The translations under genes and the position numbers were made by a program. Shown here piece by piece: positions 1 through 9,444 of a stretch of DNA of 64,000 nt; position 1 is the first letter of the stretch, and each line of letters begins with the position of its first letter. Origin of the DNA: UTCFX2 sp963726375 (lineage in GTDB: Bacteria; Chloroflexota; Anaerolineae; Anaerolineales; UBA4823). Where the stretch lies: assembly GCA_963726375.1 (NCBI GenBank), contig CAVSCE010000011.1, forward strand, positions 269,571 to 333,570. The letters run 5' to 3'. Below the pieces are notes generated by a model. It did no database searches, was not told the DNA's origin, and saw only the letters and a list, made by a program, of their open reading frames with translations.

Positions 1-17
1 CGTTTGCTCATGGCCAT
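1..17 (-). CDS. 5' tip of a gene running off the window
   Basis: On the minus strand a GGAG Shine-Dalgarno-like sequence (24-28) sits about six bases before an ATG at 15-17, and the frame stays open to the edge (Met-Ala-Met-Ser-Lys). Only five codons are visible, so no function can be given. The call depends on the ribosome-binding site alone. The region from 18 to 287 shows no other gene. Confidence 0.35.
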
Positions 18-287
18 CTTGCGCTCCTTAATATGCTATGTTGTTATTTACGCAATTCTGAAAAATAAGTTTAACATGAAATGCGGATGTTAGGAAGGAA
101 TTCGATATATGAGACCGGATTTTCCGATTAACTTTTCGTTTTCTTAATAATTTGGGGGAGGGGTGATCTGAACTCGCTGTTATGTTGAGTATAATTTCCT
201 GGAATTTGCAGCACAGGCAGCCTGAAATGTCTTCAGGTCTTGCGGCTTACGGTTCAGATGCAGGTACAAATCGATCGGAGATTGAAC

Positions 288-863
288 ATGAGCGAAGTGC
301 GTATCCGCGCCCTCGTCCCTGATCTGGGAGAGGATTTTCTGGATTTCTTCGACCATTCCGCTTTTTCGGATAATCCGGAATGGGCAAGCTGTTACTGCCA
401 GTTCTACCTGATTGACCCGCAGGGCAAGCCCTGGGACGATCGAACTGGTGGAGAGAACCGGTTGTCCGCAGCCGATAAGCTCGCCGCTGGAGAGATGCCC
501 GGTTTTCTTGCTTTCCTGGATGAAAAAGCGGTAGGTTTTTGCTGCGCCGCTCCTCGGCGAAACTTTCCCCTGCTTGCTGGCATTCCGGAGCTTGCCGCCA
601 CGGATGCAGATCAGGTTGGCTCGGTGGTCTGTTTCATCGTGGCTCCAACATACCGGGGCCGGGGGATTGCATCGGCGCTGTTGCAGGCTGCCTGCCAGGG
701 TCTCCGGGAAGCCGGAATCCGCTGGGTGGAAGCTTACCCCAGGATAGGGACCTCAGAAGCTGCCGCAAATTGCCACGGTCCGCTGCAGATGTACCTGGAC
801 GAAGGATTTAAAACGGTGAAGGAGTTCCCGACCTTCCAGATCGTACGGAAGGAGCTGGTGTGA
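288..863 (+). CDS. GNAT-family N-acetyltransferase
   Basis: A probable acetyl-CoA-dependent N-acyltransferase of about 191 residues. The acetyl-CoA binding signature is visible as YRGRGIASALL near residue 130, preceded by the beta-strand SVVCFIVAP. The N-terminus carries a Cys-rich stretch (SCYCQFY near residue 36) seen in one subgroup of stand-alone GNAT proteins. The ATG at 288 is preferred over upstream in-frame starts because GGAG lies about eight bases before it. The substrate cannot be read from the sequence. The gene is transcribed alone and faces the convergent methyltransferase gene. Confidence 0.75.
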   Translation: MSEVRIRALVPDLGEDFLDFFDHSAFSDNPEWASCYCQFYLIDPQGKPWDDRTGGENRLSAADKLAAGEMPGFLAFLDEKAVGFCCAAPRRNFPLLAGIPELAATDADQVGSVVCFIVAPTYRGRGIASALLQAACQGLREAGIRWVEAYPRIGTSEAAANCHGPLQMYLDEGFKTVKEFPTFQIVRKELV

Positions 864-980
864 TTGGGCTGGCTTCTTTCGATTTCAGCCGCTGTCCCCC
901 GCGGTTATGAGCGCCTCAGGCCATCCTAAGCTCCGCCTCGGGATTCCTGCTGCATCTTCGATTGCCCTGAACCAATCCTC

Positions 981-1680
981 TCACCAGATTCGCGGTATCA
1001 GCCGAAAGCGGACGCGCTTGCGCGTATTCCCGGTAGCCCTCCAGCTCATCCTGCAGGGTTTTATCCTCCAGGTCGGTGCGTTTGACCAGCACAATCGTCA
1101 GAAATATCGCCGGAAGCATCGCCCAGCTCGAATCCAGCAGGATCGGAGTCGCCAGGGAAGCCAGCAGCCCGCCGGCATAACCGGGGTGCCTCACCCAGCG
1201 GTAAGGGCCGCTCGAGATCACCTTCTGGCCGCGCTCGGTCTGGATCCGCACCACGCCGGAGAAAAAGCGGTTTTCGATCAGCGCATAGCTGGAAAACGCG
1301 TAACCCGCCAGGATCAGGATCAGCGCGAGGATCTTGGCTGTCCGGCTGAAGGCGGGGGACCATCCGTAAAGCTGGTCCAACCCGGCGACGATCATGATCA
1401 GGATGCTGGCGAGGCTGAACAGCGGGGCGAGTTTCTTGTCCCATTCCTTGGCGTCTTCGTGCTGCAGGGAGCGGGCGCGCTCTGCGATCAGGTCCGGGTG
1501 GCGCCGGGCTGCCAGAATCCGGCTGATAATAAATCCCAGGATTGCGATGATCGCGTAAATCCAGGCTTCTAACCAGCTCCAATCGCGGGAGATCAGCAGC
1601 GGCAGGCAGGGGACGATGATGACGAACAGCAGCAGCTGGATGAGGACTCTAAAAGTGAAGATTTTTGGTTTTTGATCCAT
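981..1680 (-). CDS. Membrane methyltransferase, isoprenylcysteine carboxyl methyltransferase (ICMT/PEMT) family
   Basis: An integral-membrane protein of about 232 residues with hydrophobic segments near residues 10-30, 38-55, 90-110 and 122-140. The C-terminal ICMT/phospholipid methyltransferase signature follows: GPYRWVRHPGYAGG (SAM-binding RHPxY) and an acidic LEDKTLQDELEGYREYA helix. The open frame runs to 916, but after EYAQ another frame gives RVRFRLIPRIW and a stop at 981, which is how this family normally ends, so a one-base indel near 1020 is inferred. In bacteria the family methylates diverse lipophilic substrates; the substrate here is unknown. Confidence 0.75.
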
Positions 1681-1883
1681 TTAAGATTTCCCTTTATAAA
1701 ATGCCAAAGCGTTTCATTGAAAACGGGGACCTTACGATTTTATACCTTTAACCATCGCCTGAGAATAGCAGATCATCGCAGCGACCGCACATGAGTCAGA
1801 TCGAGCGCGACCCGATTCGGGCAGCTTTCAAATGAGAATCCGGGATAAAATTCATTTAGATCTGATCATCAGGAGTGAAAATT

Positions 1884-2768
1884 ATGGAGTTCCCTCGGCA
1901 GGATACCGTGATCTCCCATCTCATCGAATGGTCCGGGCAGCGTCTCGACGTGCGTGCCGCGATCCTGACCAGCTCACGCGCCGGCTCGGTCGCTCCCGTC
2001 GACCTGCTCTCCGATTACGACGTGATCTTCGCGGTGGAAGACGTTCACCCTTATTTCGATTCTCGGAAGTGGTTGGAGGATTTCGGCAGCGTCCTGGTGC
2101 TCTGGCGCGATCCGATCCGGCTGGAATACGGGCTGGAGCGCTTCGCCTATATCACCCAGTATGAGAGCGGCCTCAAGATCGACTTCACGTTGATGGCGAA
2201 GGGCATCCTGGCACAGGTCGCAAAAAAGGCAACCCTGCCGGACGAGCTTGACGTCGGCTACCAGGTTCTGCTCGACAAAGACGGGCTGACCGCCGGGCTG
2301 AAACCGCCGACTCACCGGGCGCATATCCCCGCGCCGCCGACCGAACCCGAATACCTTTATCAGATCGAGACCTTTTTCCACGAGCTGACCTACGTCGCCA
2401 AATACCTGTGCCGGGACGAGCTGATGCCAGCCAGGGCGATCTTCGAAGAGGCGAAGGTCGACCACCTGCGGCGGTTGCTCGAATGGCGGATCGAGATCGA
2501 GTGCGGCTGGACGTTCAAGCCGGGCGTGTACGGGCGGTTCCTGAAATCAAAGCTGGATAACGAGACCTGGCAGGAGCTGGAAGCCACCTGCGCCGGCCCA
2601 GGGATTGAAGAAAGCTGGAATGCGCTCTTTGCGGCGGCGAGGCTTTTCCGGCGGATTGCAATTGAGGCGGGACAGGCGCTCAGTTATCCCTACCCTGACG
2701 AGATGGACAGACGGATGGCGGTTTACCTGTCGGAGATGAGGGCTTTAAGGCTGCCTGGGACTGAATAG
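1884..2768 (+). CDS. Aminoglycoside 6-adenylyltransferase-like nucleotidyltransferase (ANT(6)/AadE family)
   Basis: About 294 residues, the usual length of the family. The nucleotidyltransferase active-site region is visible near residues 30-50 as TSSRAGS followed by LLSDYDVIF, where Ser, Gly and the paired metal-binding Asp residues are expected, with a later Asp in GLKIDFTLM. ANT(6) enzymes adenylylate streptomycin, but many environmental homologues have no tested activity. The ATG at 1884 is chosen over a GTG at 1875 because AGGAG at 1870-1874 is correctly spaced from the ATG. No mobile element lies nearby, so this looks like a resident chromosomal gene. Confidence 0.75.
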   Translation: MEFPRQDTVISHLIEWSGQRLDVRAAILTSSRAGSVAPVDLLSDYDVIFAVEDVHPYFDSRKWLEDFGSVLVLWRDPIRLEYGLERFAYITQYESGLKIDFTLMAKGILAQVAKKATLPDELDVGYQVLLDKDGLTAGLKPPTHRAHIPAPPTEPEYLYQIETFFHELTYVAKYLCRDELMPARAIFEEAKVDHLRRLLEWRIEIECGWTFKPGVYGRFLKSKLDNETWQELEATCAGPGIEESWNALFAAARLFRRIAIEAGQALSYPYPDEMDRRMAVYLSEMRALRLPGTE

Positions 2769-2898
2769 ATTTCCCTTCCATAAATAGATATTAAAGATTA
2801 TAATAGTCTTATATATGACTGCGAGGAAAGTCTTTTCCTGCGCCGATATCTTAAGACCGCCTGTCCCAACTGGCCCGACCATCCTGGGGAGTTCCGCT

Positions 2899-4203
2899 AT
2901 GAAATCTGTCCATCTTCGCCTGATCCTGGCCGCTCTGGCGCTTTTTGCGGCCTCAGCCGCCTGCATGTCCGCCAGCGGCGGCGAACCTGAAGCCGCATCG
3001 ACGAGCGCTGCAGTTTCCGTCGCTTCGTTCGGTCCAACCCAAACCGCAGAGCCGACGCCTCTCGCGACCGAACCGCCGGCCGCGACGTCCACACAGCCGC
3101 AGTCCAGCCCTCAGGCGCAGCCGACCGCCTCGGCGCTGGTAACGCTCCCGCCGCCCGTCCCCGGCCCCAATTCACTGGACCTGGTCGGCCTCTCGAGCGA
3201 GCCGATTGTCCCCGATTTTCAGGAGAGCTATATCCAGGAGATGAGCTGGACCGACCCGGACGGCAGCCTCCAGCAGGCCGATATGGTTTATGACTTCAGC
3301 CAGCAGACCACCCCGCTGGATGCCTGGAGCCTGCTTTATGAAGACAACAACCCCTTCCTGGCCTCCCGCTTCGAAACCGCCCGGATCGGTCCGCAAGGCT
3401 ACTCGCTCAGCGCCGAAACCACCTGCCAGCTCGTCGATCCCGCCAGCCTGGCTGATCAACAGCCGCGCGATTCGTTTGATGACCTCTTTCAGGCTTTTAC
3501 GGGCACAGCCGGCCTATCTGAAGCGGAGGTCGAGCTGGACAGCCAGGTCGTGGATGTCTACACTCTGGAGCCGGAGAATTTCCTGCCCGGGGCGGAGATC
3601 GTGATCACGGCTTCGGCTGCGAATGAGGAAGGGGAGTTCACCTCGAGCAGCACTTCGACGCTCCGGCTGGTTGAAGAAGGCACCGTGCTGGAGAGCGGCA
3701 GGCTCTATCTGGCGCGCCAGGGCGGCTACGTCAGGCAGGTCGAGCTGGTCTACAGCCGGACTGCCGATCAAAATGATGCGCCGTTCGCACAGCCGGGCAG
3801 TCGGATGGAGCGCAGCCTGGTCTATGCTTTCAAACCTGCCCTGGAAGCGGGCGCCCCCATCGCGCCTCCAGAAGGTTGCCCGGGTTCAGGCGATGATTCG
3901 CGGTCTGCCGAACCGACCGCCCCTTCAGGCGCGGAAACGGCTGAAGCCGGCTCGCTGCCGCGCATGGCAGATGCCTCGAACGTCCTCGACAGCGGCAATT
4001 CACTCACTTATGAGACAGCTTCAAGCGTGACCGAGGTGGTCGAATTCTACAAGCAGGAGCTCGAAGCCCAGGGCTGGGCGTTGGACGATGAAATCTCATT
4101 GGGGACGCTTGCGACGCTCGAGTTCAGCCGCGATGGGGGGTCGCTCTCGCTGACTGCGATCGAATCGGGGGACGGGACGATGGTGACCATCGTCCTGGGT
4201 TGA
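2899..4203 (+). CDS. Lipoprotein of unknown function with Pro/Thr-rich linker
   Basis: About 434 residues. It begins with a lipoprotein signal peptide (hydrophobic run, then FAASAAC with the lipobox Cys near residue 20). A Ser/Thr/Pro/Ala-rich linker of about 70 residues would hold the rest away from the membrane. The mature part has a beta-rich region and a C-terminal domain of about 80 residues with VVEFYKQELEAQGW, a pattern I associate with small alpha-beta domains in Chloroflexota lipoproteins. ATG 2899 follows GGGGAG. An earlier in-frame start at 2815 would put the signal peptide inside the protein. No enzymatic motif is seen. Confidence 0.7.
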   Translation: MKSVHLRLILAALALFAASAACMSASGGEPEAASTSAAVSVASFGPTQTAEPTPLATEPPAATSTQPQSSPQAQPTASALVTLPPPVPGPNSLDLVGLSSEPIVPDFQESYIQEMSWTDPDGSLQQADMVYDFSQQTTPLDAWSLLYEDNNPFLASRFETARIGPQGYSLSAETTCQLVDPASLADQQPRDSFDDLFQAFTGTAGLSEAEVELDSQVVDVYTLEPENFLPGAEIVITASAANEEGEFTSSSTSTLRLVEEGTVLESGRLYLARQGGYVRQVELVYSRTADQNDAPFAQPGSRMERSLVYAFKPALEAGAPIAPPEGCPGSGDDSRSAEPTAPSGAETAEAGSLPRMADASNVLDSGNSLTYETASSVTEVVEFYKQELEAQGWALDDEISLGTLATLEFSRDGGSLSLTAIESGDGTMVTIVLG

Positions 4204-4223
4204 GAGGCTCGTTCGTGAAGCCG

Positions 4224-5771
4224 CTAGAGCAAACCTGCGAAACCGGCCGCCAGCAGGCTGATCATTAAAACCAGTACAGCCGCGTAGCCTGCCAGCCGGC
4301 GCAGCACCTCGCCTTCGCGCCCGACCATCCCCGCGGTGCTGCAGCCTACCACAACTTTTGCCGGCGCGGCGATCGAAGCCAGCGCCGCCCCGGCGGTCTG
4401 GGCGGCGAGGATGACCGCCTCTGGCTGACCAAGCAGCCGGGCGGTTTGCAGCTGCAGCGCCCCAAAGACGACGTTCGAATTGGTGTTGCTGCCGGTAATG
4501 AACGCGCCGATCGCGCCGATCCAGGGCGCAGCCAGTGGGAAGAACGCCCCGAATCCACCTGCCAGGCCCTGGGCGAGGGTGTAGGTCATCCCGGCATGCT
4601 CCATCACCAGCGCCAGACTGATCATCGAGACGATGCTGACGCTCGACGGCAGCACCCGTTGCAGCGTGCCGTCCAGGATACGCCCGATTGCGCCGGGTTG
4701 GTAGCACCCAAACCGTCGATAAATGAGATATGCCAGGATCGAAGAATACAGCAGCAGGCTTCCTGTGTGGGCGATCAAATTGATCTCGCGGCCCATCCCG
4801 GCCGGAGTGATGAAACCGAGCAGGCTGCGCGTCTCCGGAAACGGCACCTGGAGGATCACCGGGCTGAGCGCCTGCTTGACCGGCGGGATCAGCTGGACGA
4901 TCAGCGTGACCAGGATCAGGATGGCATAACCTGAAATCGCGATCAAAAACTTGGGGCTGCCCAGGCTGAAACCAGGTCCCGCCCCCGTTTCCAATGGAGC
5001 TTTCTGCCGGCCTCGGCTGCGCACGACCAGCGGCGTGATCAGCATGCCAACCAGCGCGCTCAGGAAGGTCGCGATGTTCCAACCCCCCAGGCTTACGATC
5101 CAGAACTGGACTGCGCCCATTACGATCCCCCAGATCATGACGGGAATGAACATCCTCCGCACGCCTGGCATGCCTTCCATCGAATGCGCTGCCATCAACC
5201 CGATCAGCGGGCAGGTCAGGCTTAAGAACAGGGCGGCCAGGGGTCCGAGAATTTCATGCGGCAGCCCGGTTGCAGCCATCAGCGCCTGGAAAGACGAGCC
5301 CATCGAGCCGAACGTCACCCCCCAGCCGTGCCCGATCGATGGGACCACGACCGCCGCCAGCGGCGTGAGCCCGATCCCGATCAGCAGTGGGGCGGTCACC
5401 GCGACCGGCACCCCGAACCCGCCGACTCCCTGCAAGAACGAAGCGAACACCCAGCCGATGATCAGCGCCTGCAGGCCGCGGTCGGGGGTCAGGCTGGGTA
5501 GAGCATGGCCGATCGTCAGGATTGCCCCGGCCTCGTCGACGACGCGGAAGAGCAGGAAAGCGGCCCAGATGATCATGAGCACATCGATGGAGAAGAGCAG
5601 GGCTTTAGCATGCGCATAGGCGAGCAGCTCGGGGGTTGCCCCGAAGGCCAGCACCGCGATCGCCAGCCCGCATAAATAACCCGCCGCGCCAGCCCGCGCC
5701 GCGCTCCAGCGCAGGCCGATCATCAGGAACAGGATCAGCAAAATCGGGAGCAGCGCCAGGACAAATGCCAT
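4224..5771 (-). CDS. lldP: L-lactate permease family transporter
   Basis: A 515-residue, highly hydrophobic protein with about a dozen predicted transmembrane segments, the expected size for the LctP/LldP family (L-lactate and glycolate uptake with protons). Family landmarks include the FASFLQGVGGFGVPVAVTAP stretch near residue 110, the GHGWGVTFGSMGSSF region near 148, and the conserved GSNTNSNVVFGALQ segment near 425. The frame is intact. The start lies 17 bases after the upstream CPBP protease gene, so the two are probably cotranscribed. The exact substrate (lactate, glycolate or another 2-hydroxy acid) is not determined. Confidence 0.88.
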   Translation of the reverse strand: MAFVLALLPILLILFLMIGLRWSAARAGAAGYLCGLAIAVLAFGATPELLAYAHAKALLFSIDVLMIIWAAFLLFRVVDEAGAILTIGHALPSLTPDRGLQALIIGWVFASFLQGVGGFGVPVAVTAPLLIGIGLTPLAAVVVPSIGHGWGVTFGSMGSSFQALMAATGLPHEILGPLAALFLSLTCPLIGLMAAHSMEGMPGVRRMFIPVMIWGIVMGAVQFWIVSLGGWNIATFLSALVGMLITPLVVRSRGRQKAPLETGAGPGFSLGSPKFLIAISGYAILILVTLIVQLIPPVKQALSPVILQVPFPETRSLLGFITPAGMGREINLIAHTGSLLLYSSILAYLIYRRFGCYQPGAIGRILDGTLQRVLPSSVSIVSMISLALVMEHAGMTYTLAQGLAGGFGAFFPLAAPWIGAIGAFITGSNTNSNVVFGALQLQTARLLGQPEAVILAAQTAGAALASIAAPAKVVVGCSTAGMVGREGEVLRRLAGYAAVLVLMISLLAAGFAGLL

Positions 5772-5788
5772 TGGGGACAGGTCAGCCT

Positions 5789-6701
5789 TCAGGGTTGGTT
5801 GGAGTTATCAGAACGACCGAGACCGCGGGTATAAAGCCAGACCAGCAGGGCGCCCATCGCGAGCGCCGGAAGCAGCACCAACCCGGCCTCCGGGCCGAAA
5901 TTGCCGCCGGTAAACAGCTCGGGGCCGCTCACCCGAGTCTGGATCAGCTGGAAGATGGACATTCCGCTCACCGGAAAGCCGAGCACGGGTCCTTCGAAGA
6001 AATTCCAGCCGATGTGCAGCCCGATCGGCAGCCACAACCGGCCTGTACGGTAGCCAGCCGAACGCCATGAACACGCCTGCCAGGGTGATCCCCGCCAGAC
6101 CCATCCAGCTCCAGCTCGGATTCTGGATGTGAGCGAGACCGAACAGGGCCGAAGAAAGCCCGACTGCCCAGAAAAGCGTCAGCCCGTCCCGCAGGTTCTG
6201 GAGCAGGTAGCCGCGGAAATAAAGCTCCTCCTGCCAACCGACGACCACGAACACGACCAGGACCGTCCCCAGTCCGAGCCATTCCGAGCTTGAAAAGCCG
6301 TCCTGCCAGACCACCTCGGTCACGGTCAGCCAGCCGGCCAACCGCTCGAGGGCGTAGATCAGCAGCATCATCATTGCCGCGATCATGAAGCCCGCAAGCA
6401 GATCTTTGAGAGTCCGCCTGTCCAGCTGCAGCCCGAGCGAGGCGAAATCGCGCCGGTCCAACAGGCGGCGCGCAATTGCGATCGAAAAAGTGAGCGCCGC
6501 CGCAGTCAGGATTTGATTTTCTGCAAAGCCGAAGCTGGAGGGATTCCCTGCGAGAGCGGTCAGCGTGAGCCAGGCGATCGTCAGGGTGATGAGGAAAGCG
6601 GTGAAAATCAGCAGGTGGGCCAGCAGGCGCCAGCCGGCCCGCAGCCTTTTTTCATCAGGAGAGATCAATATTCGGGCGATCAGGCTGCGCTGCGGTTGCA
6701 T
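5789..6701 (-). CDS. CPBP-family intramembrane metalloprotease
   Basis: A polytopic membrane protein of about 303 residues with the three CPBP (Abi/Rce1-type) signatures: EELYFRGYLLQNL (EExxxR) near residue 155, FGLAHIQNPSW (FxxxH) near 190, and the HIGWNF segment containing the third motif near 230. The last motif lies in a different frame from the first two. Reading GWLPYR from one frame into LWLPIGLHIGWNF of the next shows a single indel near 6045. In bacteria such proteins process prenylated or secreted peptides or act in self-immunity; the target is unknown. The start MQPQRS is chosen near AGGAGG, although the spacing is long. Confidence 0.8.
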
Positions 6702-6951
6702 GCCTGAAGTGTATCCTCCTTGCAAATAAAGAGCAAGGGCAATCAAGATCGACCCCGAGAGCGATAGCGCAGCCGTGGTGAATGTCGGCGCGGTCTGCCA
6801 GTACGTTCATTGGACTCCAGTATCTGTGTGATCCCCGCTATTTTGGATGCTTTTGGAGTAATGAAGGCCCGCCGCACCGCCGCACTCTCATCATCATCAA
6901 GCCGCAACTTATGGTACACTCGAATCTTAAGAGCAATCCTTTCCAAATATT

Positions 6952-9396
6952 ATGGACGCCAAGACCCTCTCCACCCTGGAATTTCTGAAGATCCGCGAAA
7001 GGCTGGCTGGCTACTGCGCCTTTGCTGCTTCGGAGGAAAAGGCGCGCCAGCTCCGCCCGACGAACGACCCCGTTGAGGCAGTCCTTCGCCAGAAGGAGAC
7101 CAGCGAGGCTGTCCGCCTGCTGACCACCCACCCGGACCTCACGATCGGCGGGGCGCGCGACGTCCGTGCCCCGGTGGACCTGGCCGTGCACGGCGCGGTG
7201 CTTTCCCCGAACGAGCTGCTCGACATCAAATCCACGCTTGCCGCGGCCCGCACGCTGACCCGCACCTTCGAACGGTTGGAGTTCCAGTTCCCGGCCCTTT
7301 TTGACCTGGTTCAGCAGCTCCCCACACCGGCCGGCTTGATCGATTCGATCTCGCGCGTCCTCTCTGACCGCGGCGAGATCCTGGACAGCGCCTCGGAAAA
7401 GCTGGGGAACACCCGCCGCGACCTGCGGATCGTCCACGATCGGCTGCTTACCCGGCTCCAAAAGATGGTCAGCGACCCCCGCAATGCCCCGTACCTTCAG
7501 GAAGCCCTCGTCACGCAGCGCGACGGCCGCTACGTGCTCCCGCTCCGGGCGGAGTTCAAGGGCCGCATCCGCTCGATCGTCCACGACCAATCGTCATCGG
7601 GCGCGACCCTGTTCGTCGAGCCGCTCGCCGTCGTCGAGATGAACAACCAGTACCGCGAGCTCCAGCTGACAGAACGCGACGAAGAGCGCCGGATCCTGTT
7701 CGAGCTTTCGCTGCTGGTCGCCCAGAACGCCCAGAAGATCAACCACATCGTCGAAGTGATCGCCGCGCTCGACCTGATCCTCTCACGAGCCCACTTTTCG
7801 GATGACCTGCACGCCAGCGAGCCGAAGCTGATCCCGCTCGAGCATAAAGGCGCGAAATCTGCTGTCGCCGTGCCGGTGATCCGGCTTTTCCAGGCCCGCC
7901 ATCCGCTGCTCGACCCGCAGACCGTCGTCCCAATCGACTTCGAGTTGGACCCGCAGACCTTTGCGCTGGTGATCACCGGCCCGAACACGGGTGGGAAGAC
8001 GGTCGCGCTGAAGACCGTCGGGCTGCTGGCGCTGATGGCCCAGGCCGGGCTGCATATCCCGGCCCAGAACGGCTCCGAGCTGAGCGTATTCAATGAAATC
8101 TATGCCGATATCGGCGATGAGCAGTCGATCGAGCAGTCGCTCTCGACTTTTTCCGGGCATATCACCAACATCATCCGCATTCTCGAGCAGGCCGATGAAC
8201 GCTCGCTCGTGATCCTGGACGAGCTTGGCGCCGGCACCGACCCCCAGGAAGGCTCGGCGCTGGCCCGCTCGATCCTCACCAGCCTGGTCGACCGGCGCAT
8301 CCCGACCCTGGTGACCACCCACCACCCGGAGCTGAAGGCGTTTGCCCATGCCACCCCAGGCGTGATCAATGCCAGTGTCGAATTTGACCTGGAAACGCTG
8401 CGCCCGACCTACCGCCTGACGATTGGGCTGCCGGGGCGTTCGAACGCGCTGGCAATCGCCCAGCGGCTGGGGATGCCCGAGCCGATCATCGCTGCAGCCC
8501 GCCGCGAAGTCAACCCGGACGACCTGCGCGCCGACGACCTTCTGGACGAGATCCACCACCAGCGCGAGCTGGCCCGCCAGGCGCGCCAGGCGGCGGACGA
8601 AGCCCGCCAGGAATCCGAGGAGCTGCGCTCGGAGCTGCTTTCCCGCCTGGATTTGATCGAACAGGAGCGCCGCGGCGTGCTGGAGCAAGCCCAAAATGAA
8701 GCGGAAGCCCAGATTTTCGAGCTGCGCCAGGAGCTGGATTCCGCCCGGCGCGCTTTGACCCGCCTTCGCCAGCCGCTGGAGCCGCTTAAAGAGGTTGAAG
8801 AGAAGCTTGCCGAGCTGGAAGATGCGGCTGAGGCGCCTGTCGAGGCCCAGCAGCCTGAGCTTGGCCCGCAGCTCCGCCAGCTCGAACACGAGCGCCGCCG
8901 CGCGATCCGCCCGGGGGACAAGGTGCGCGTTCGAAGCCTTGGCGCCCAGGGTGTGGTCTCCTCGCTGGGGGAGGATGAAGCGGAAGTTCAATTGGGCATG
9001 CTGCGAATCCGCGCCCGGCTTTCCGACCTGGAGCTCCCCAGCCCCAGCGGCGCCGTTTCCGCAGTTCCAGCCCCGGCTGTCCGCCGGAAAGAGCCTGCGC
9101 CAGCAGCCTCAACCCCGACAAAGGTCAGGCTTGCCGCGCCGGTGTCGCCTGGAATGGAGCTGGATCTGCGCGGCCAGCGCGCCGATGACGCCGAGCTGGC
9201 CCTGGAGCACTACCTGGACGCGGCTTACTTCGCTGGCCTGCCGTTCGTGCGCATCATCCACGGCAAAGGGACCGGCCGGCTGCGCGAGGTCGTCCGCCAA
9301 TCGCTCAAGGGATATCCGCACGTCCGCTCGTTCGAGTCCGGCGGGGATAAAGAAGGCGGCGACGGCGTCACTGTGGCAAAGTTTGCAGGCAATTAA
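6952..9396 (+). CDS. mutS2: Endonuclease MutS2
   Basis: Full length (814 residues) and unbroken. The N-terminal MutS core is followed by the ATPase with Walker A GPNTGGKTVALKT near residue 342 and Walker B SLVILDELGAGTDPQEG near 418. A long Gln/Glu/Arg-rich coiled coil covers residues 520-640, and a C-terminal Smr nuclease domain has LDLRGQRADDAE near 740 and IIHGKGTGRLREVV near 765. MutS2 lacks the mismatch-recognition domain. In studied bacteria it limits recombination or splits collided ribosomes. The gene starts at the ATG at 6952 and is followed 48 bases later by the acyl-CoA dehydrogenase gene. Confidence 0.95.
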   Translation: MDAKTLSTLEFLKIRERLAGYCAFAASEEKARQLRPTNDPVEAVLRQKETSEAVRLLTTHPDLTIGGARDVRAPVDLAVHGAVLSPNELLDIKSTLAAARTLTRTFERLEFQFPALFDLVQQLPTPAGLIDSISRVLSDRGEILDSASEKLGNTRRDLRIVHDRLLTRLQKMVSDPRNAPYLQEALVTQRDGRYVLPLRAEFKGRIRSIVHDQSSSGATLFVEPLAVVEMNNQYRELQLTERDEERRILFELSLLVAQNAQKINHIVEVIAALDLILSRAHFSDDLHASEPKLIPLEHKGAKSAVAVPVIRLFQARHPLLDPQTVVPIDFELDPQTFALVITGPNTGGKTVALKTVGLLALMAQAGLHIPAQNGSELSVFNEIYADIGDEQSIEQSLSTFSGHITNIIRILEQADERSLVILDELGAGTDPQEGSALARSILTSLVDRRIPTLVTTHHPELKAFAHATPGVINASVEFDLETLRPTYRLTIGLPGRSNALAIAQRLGMPEPIIAAARREVNPDDLRADDLLDEIHHQRELARQARQAADEARQESEELRSELLSRLDLIEQERRGVLEQAQNEAEAQIFELRQELDSARRALTRLRQPLEPLKEVEEKLAELEDAAEAPVEAQQPELGPQLRQLEHERRRAIRPGDKVRVRSLGAQGVVSSLGEDEAEVQLGMLRIRARLSDLELPSPSGAVSAVPAPAVRRKEPAPAASTPTKVRLAAPVSPGMELDLRGQRADDAELALEHYLDAAYFAGLPFVRIIHGKGTGRLREVVRQSLKGYPHVRSFESGGDKEGGDGVTVAKFAGN

Positions 9397-9444
9397 CCGC
9401 ACTCATTATTCATGTCGTTTGGCTGACTGGAAAGGACGGAGGCG

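Noticed and set aside
907..1572. Plus-strand open frame opposite the methyltransferase gene
   Set aside because: It has a Gln/Arg/Gly-rich composition typical of an antisense shadow and no recognisable motif.
4951..5619. Plus-strand open frame opposite the lactate permease
   Set aside because: It is antisense to a clear full-length permease, has no ribosome-binding site and no domain, and is a by-product of high GC content.
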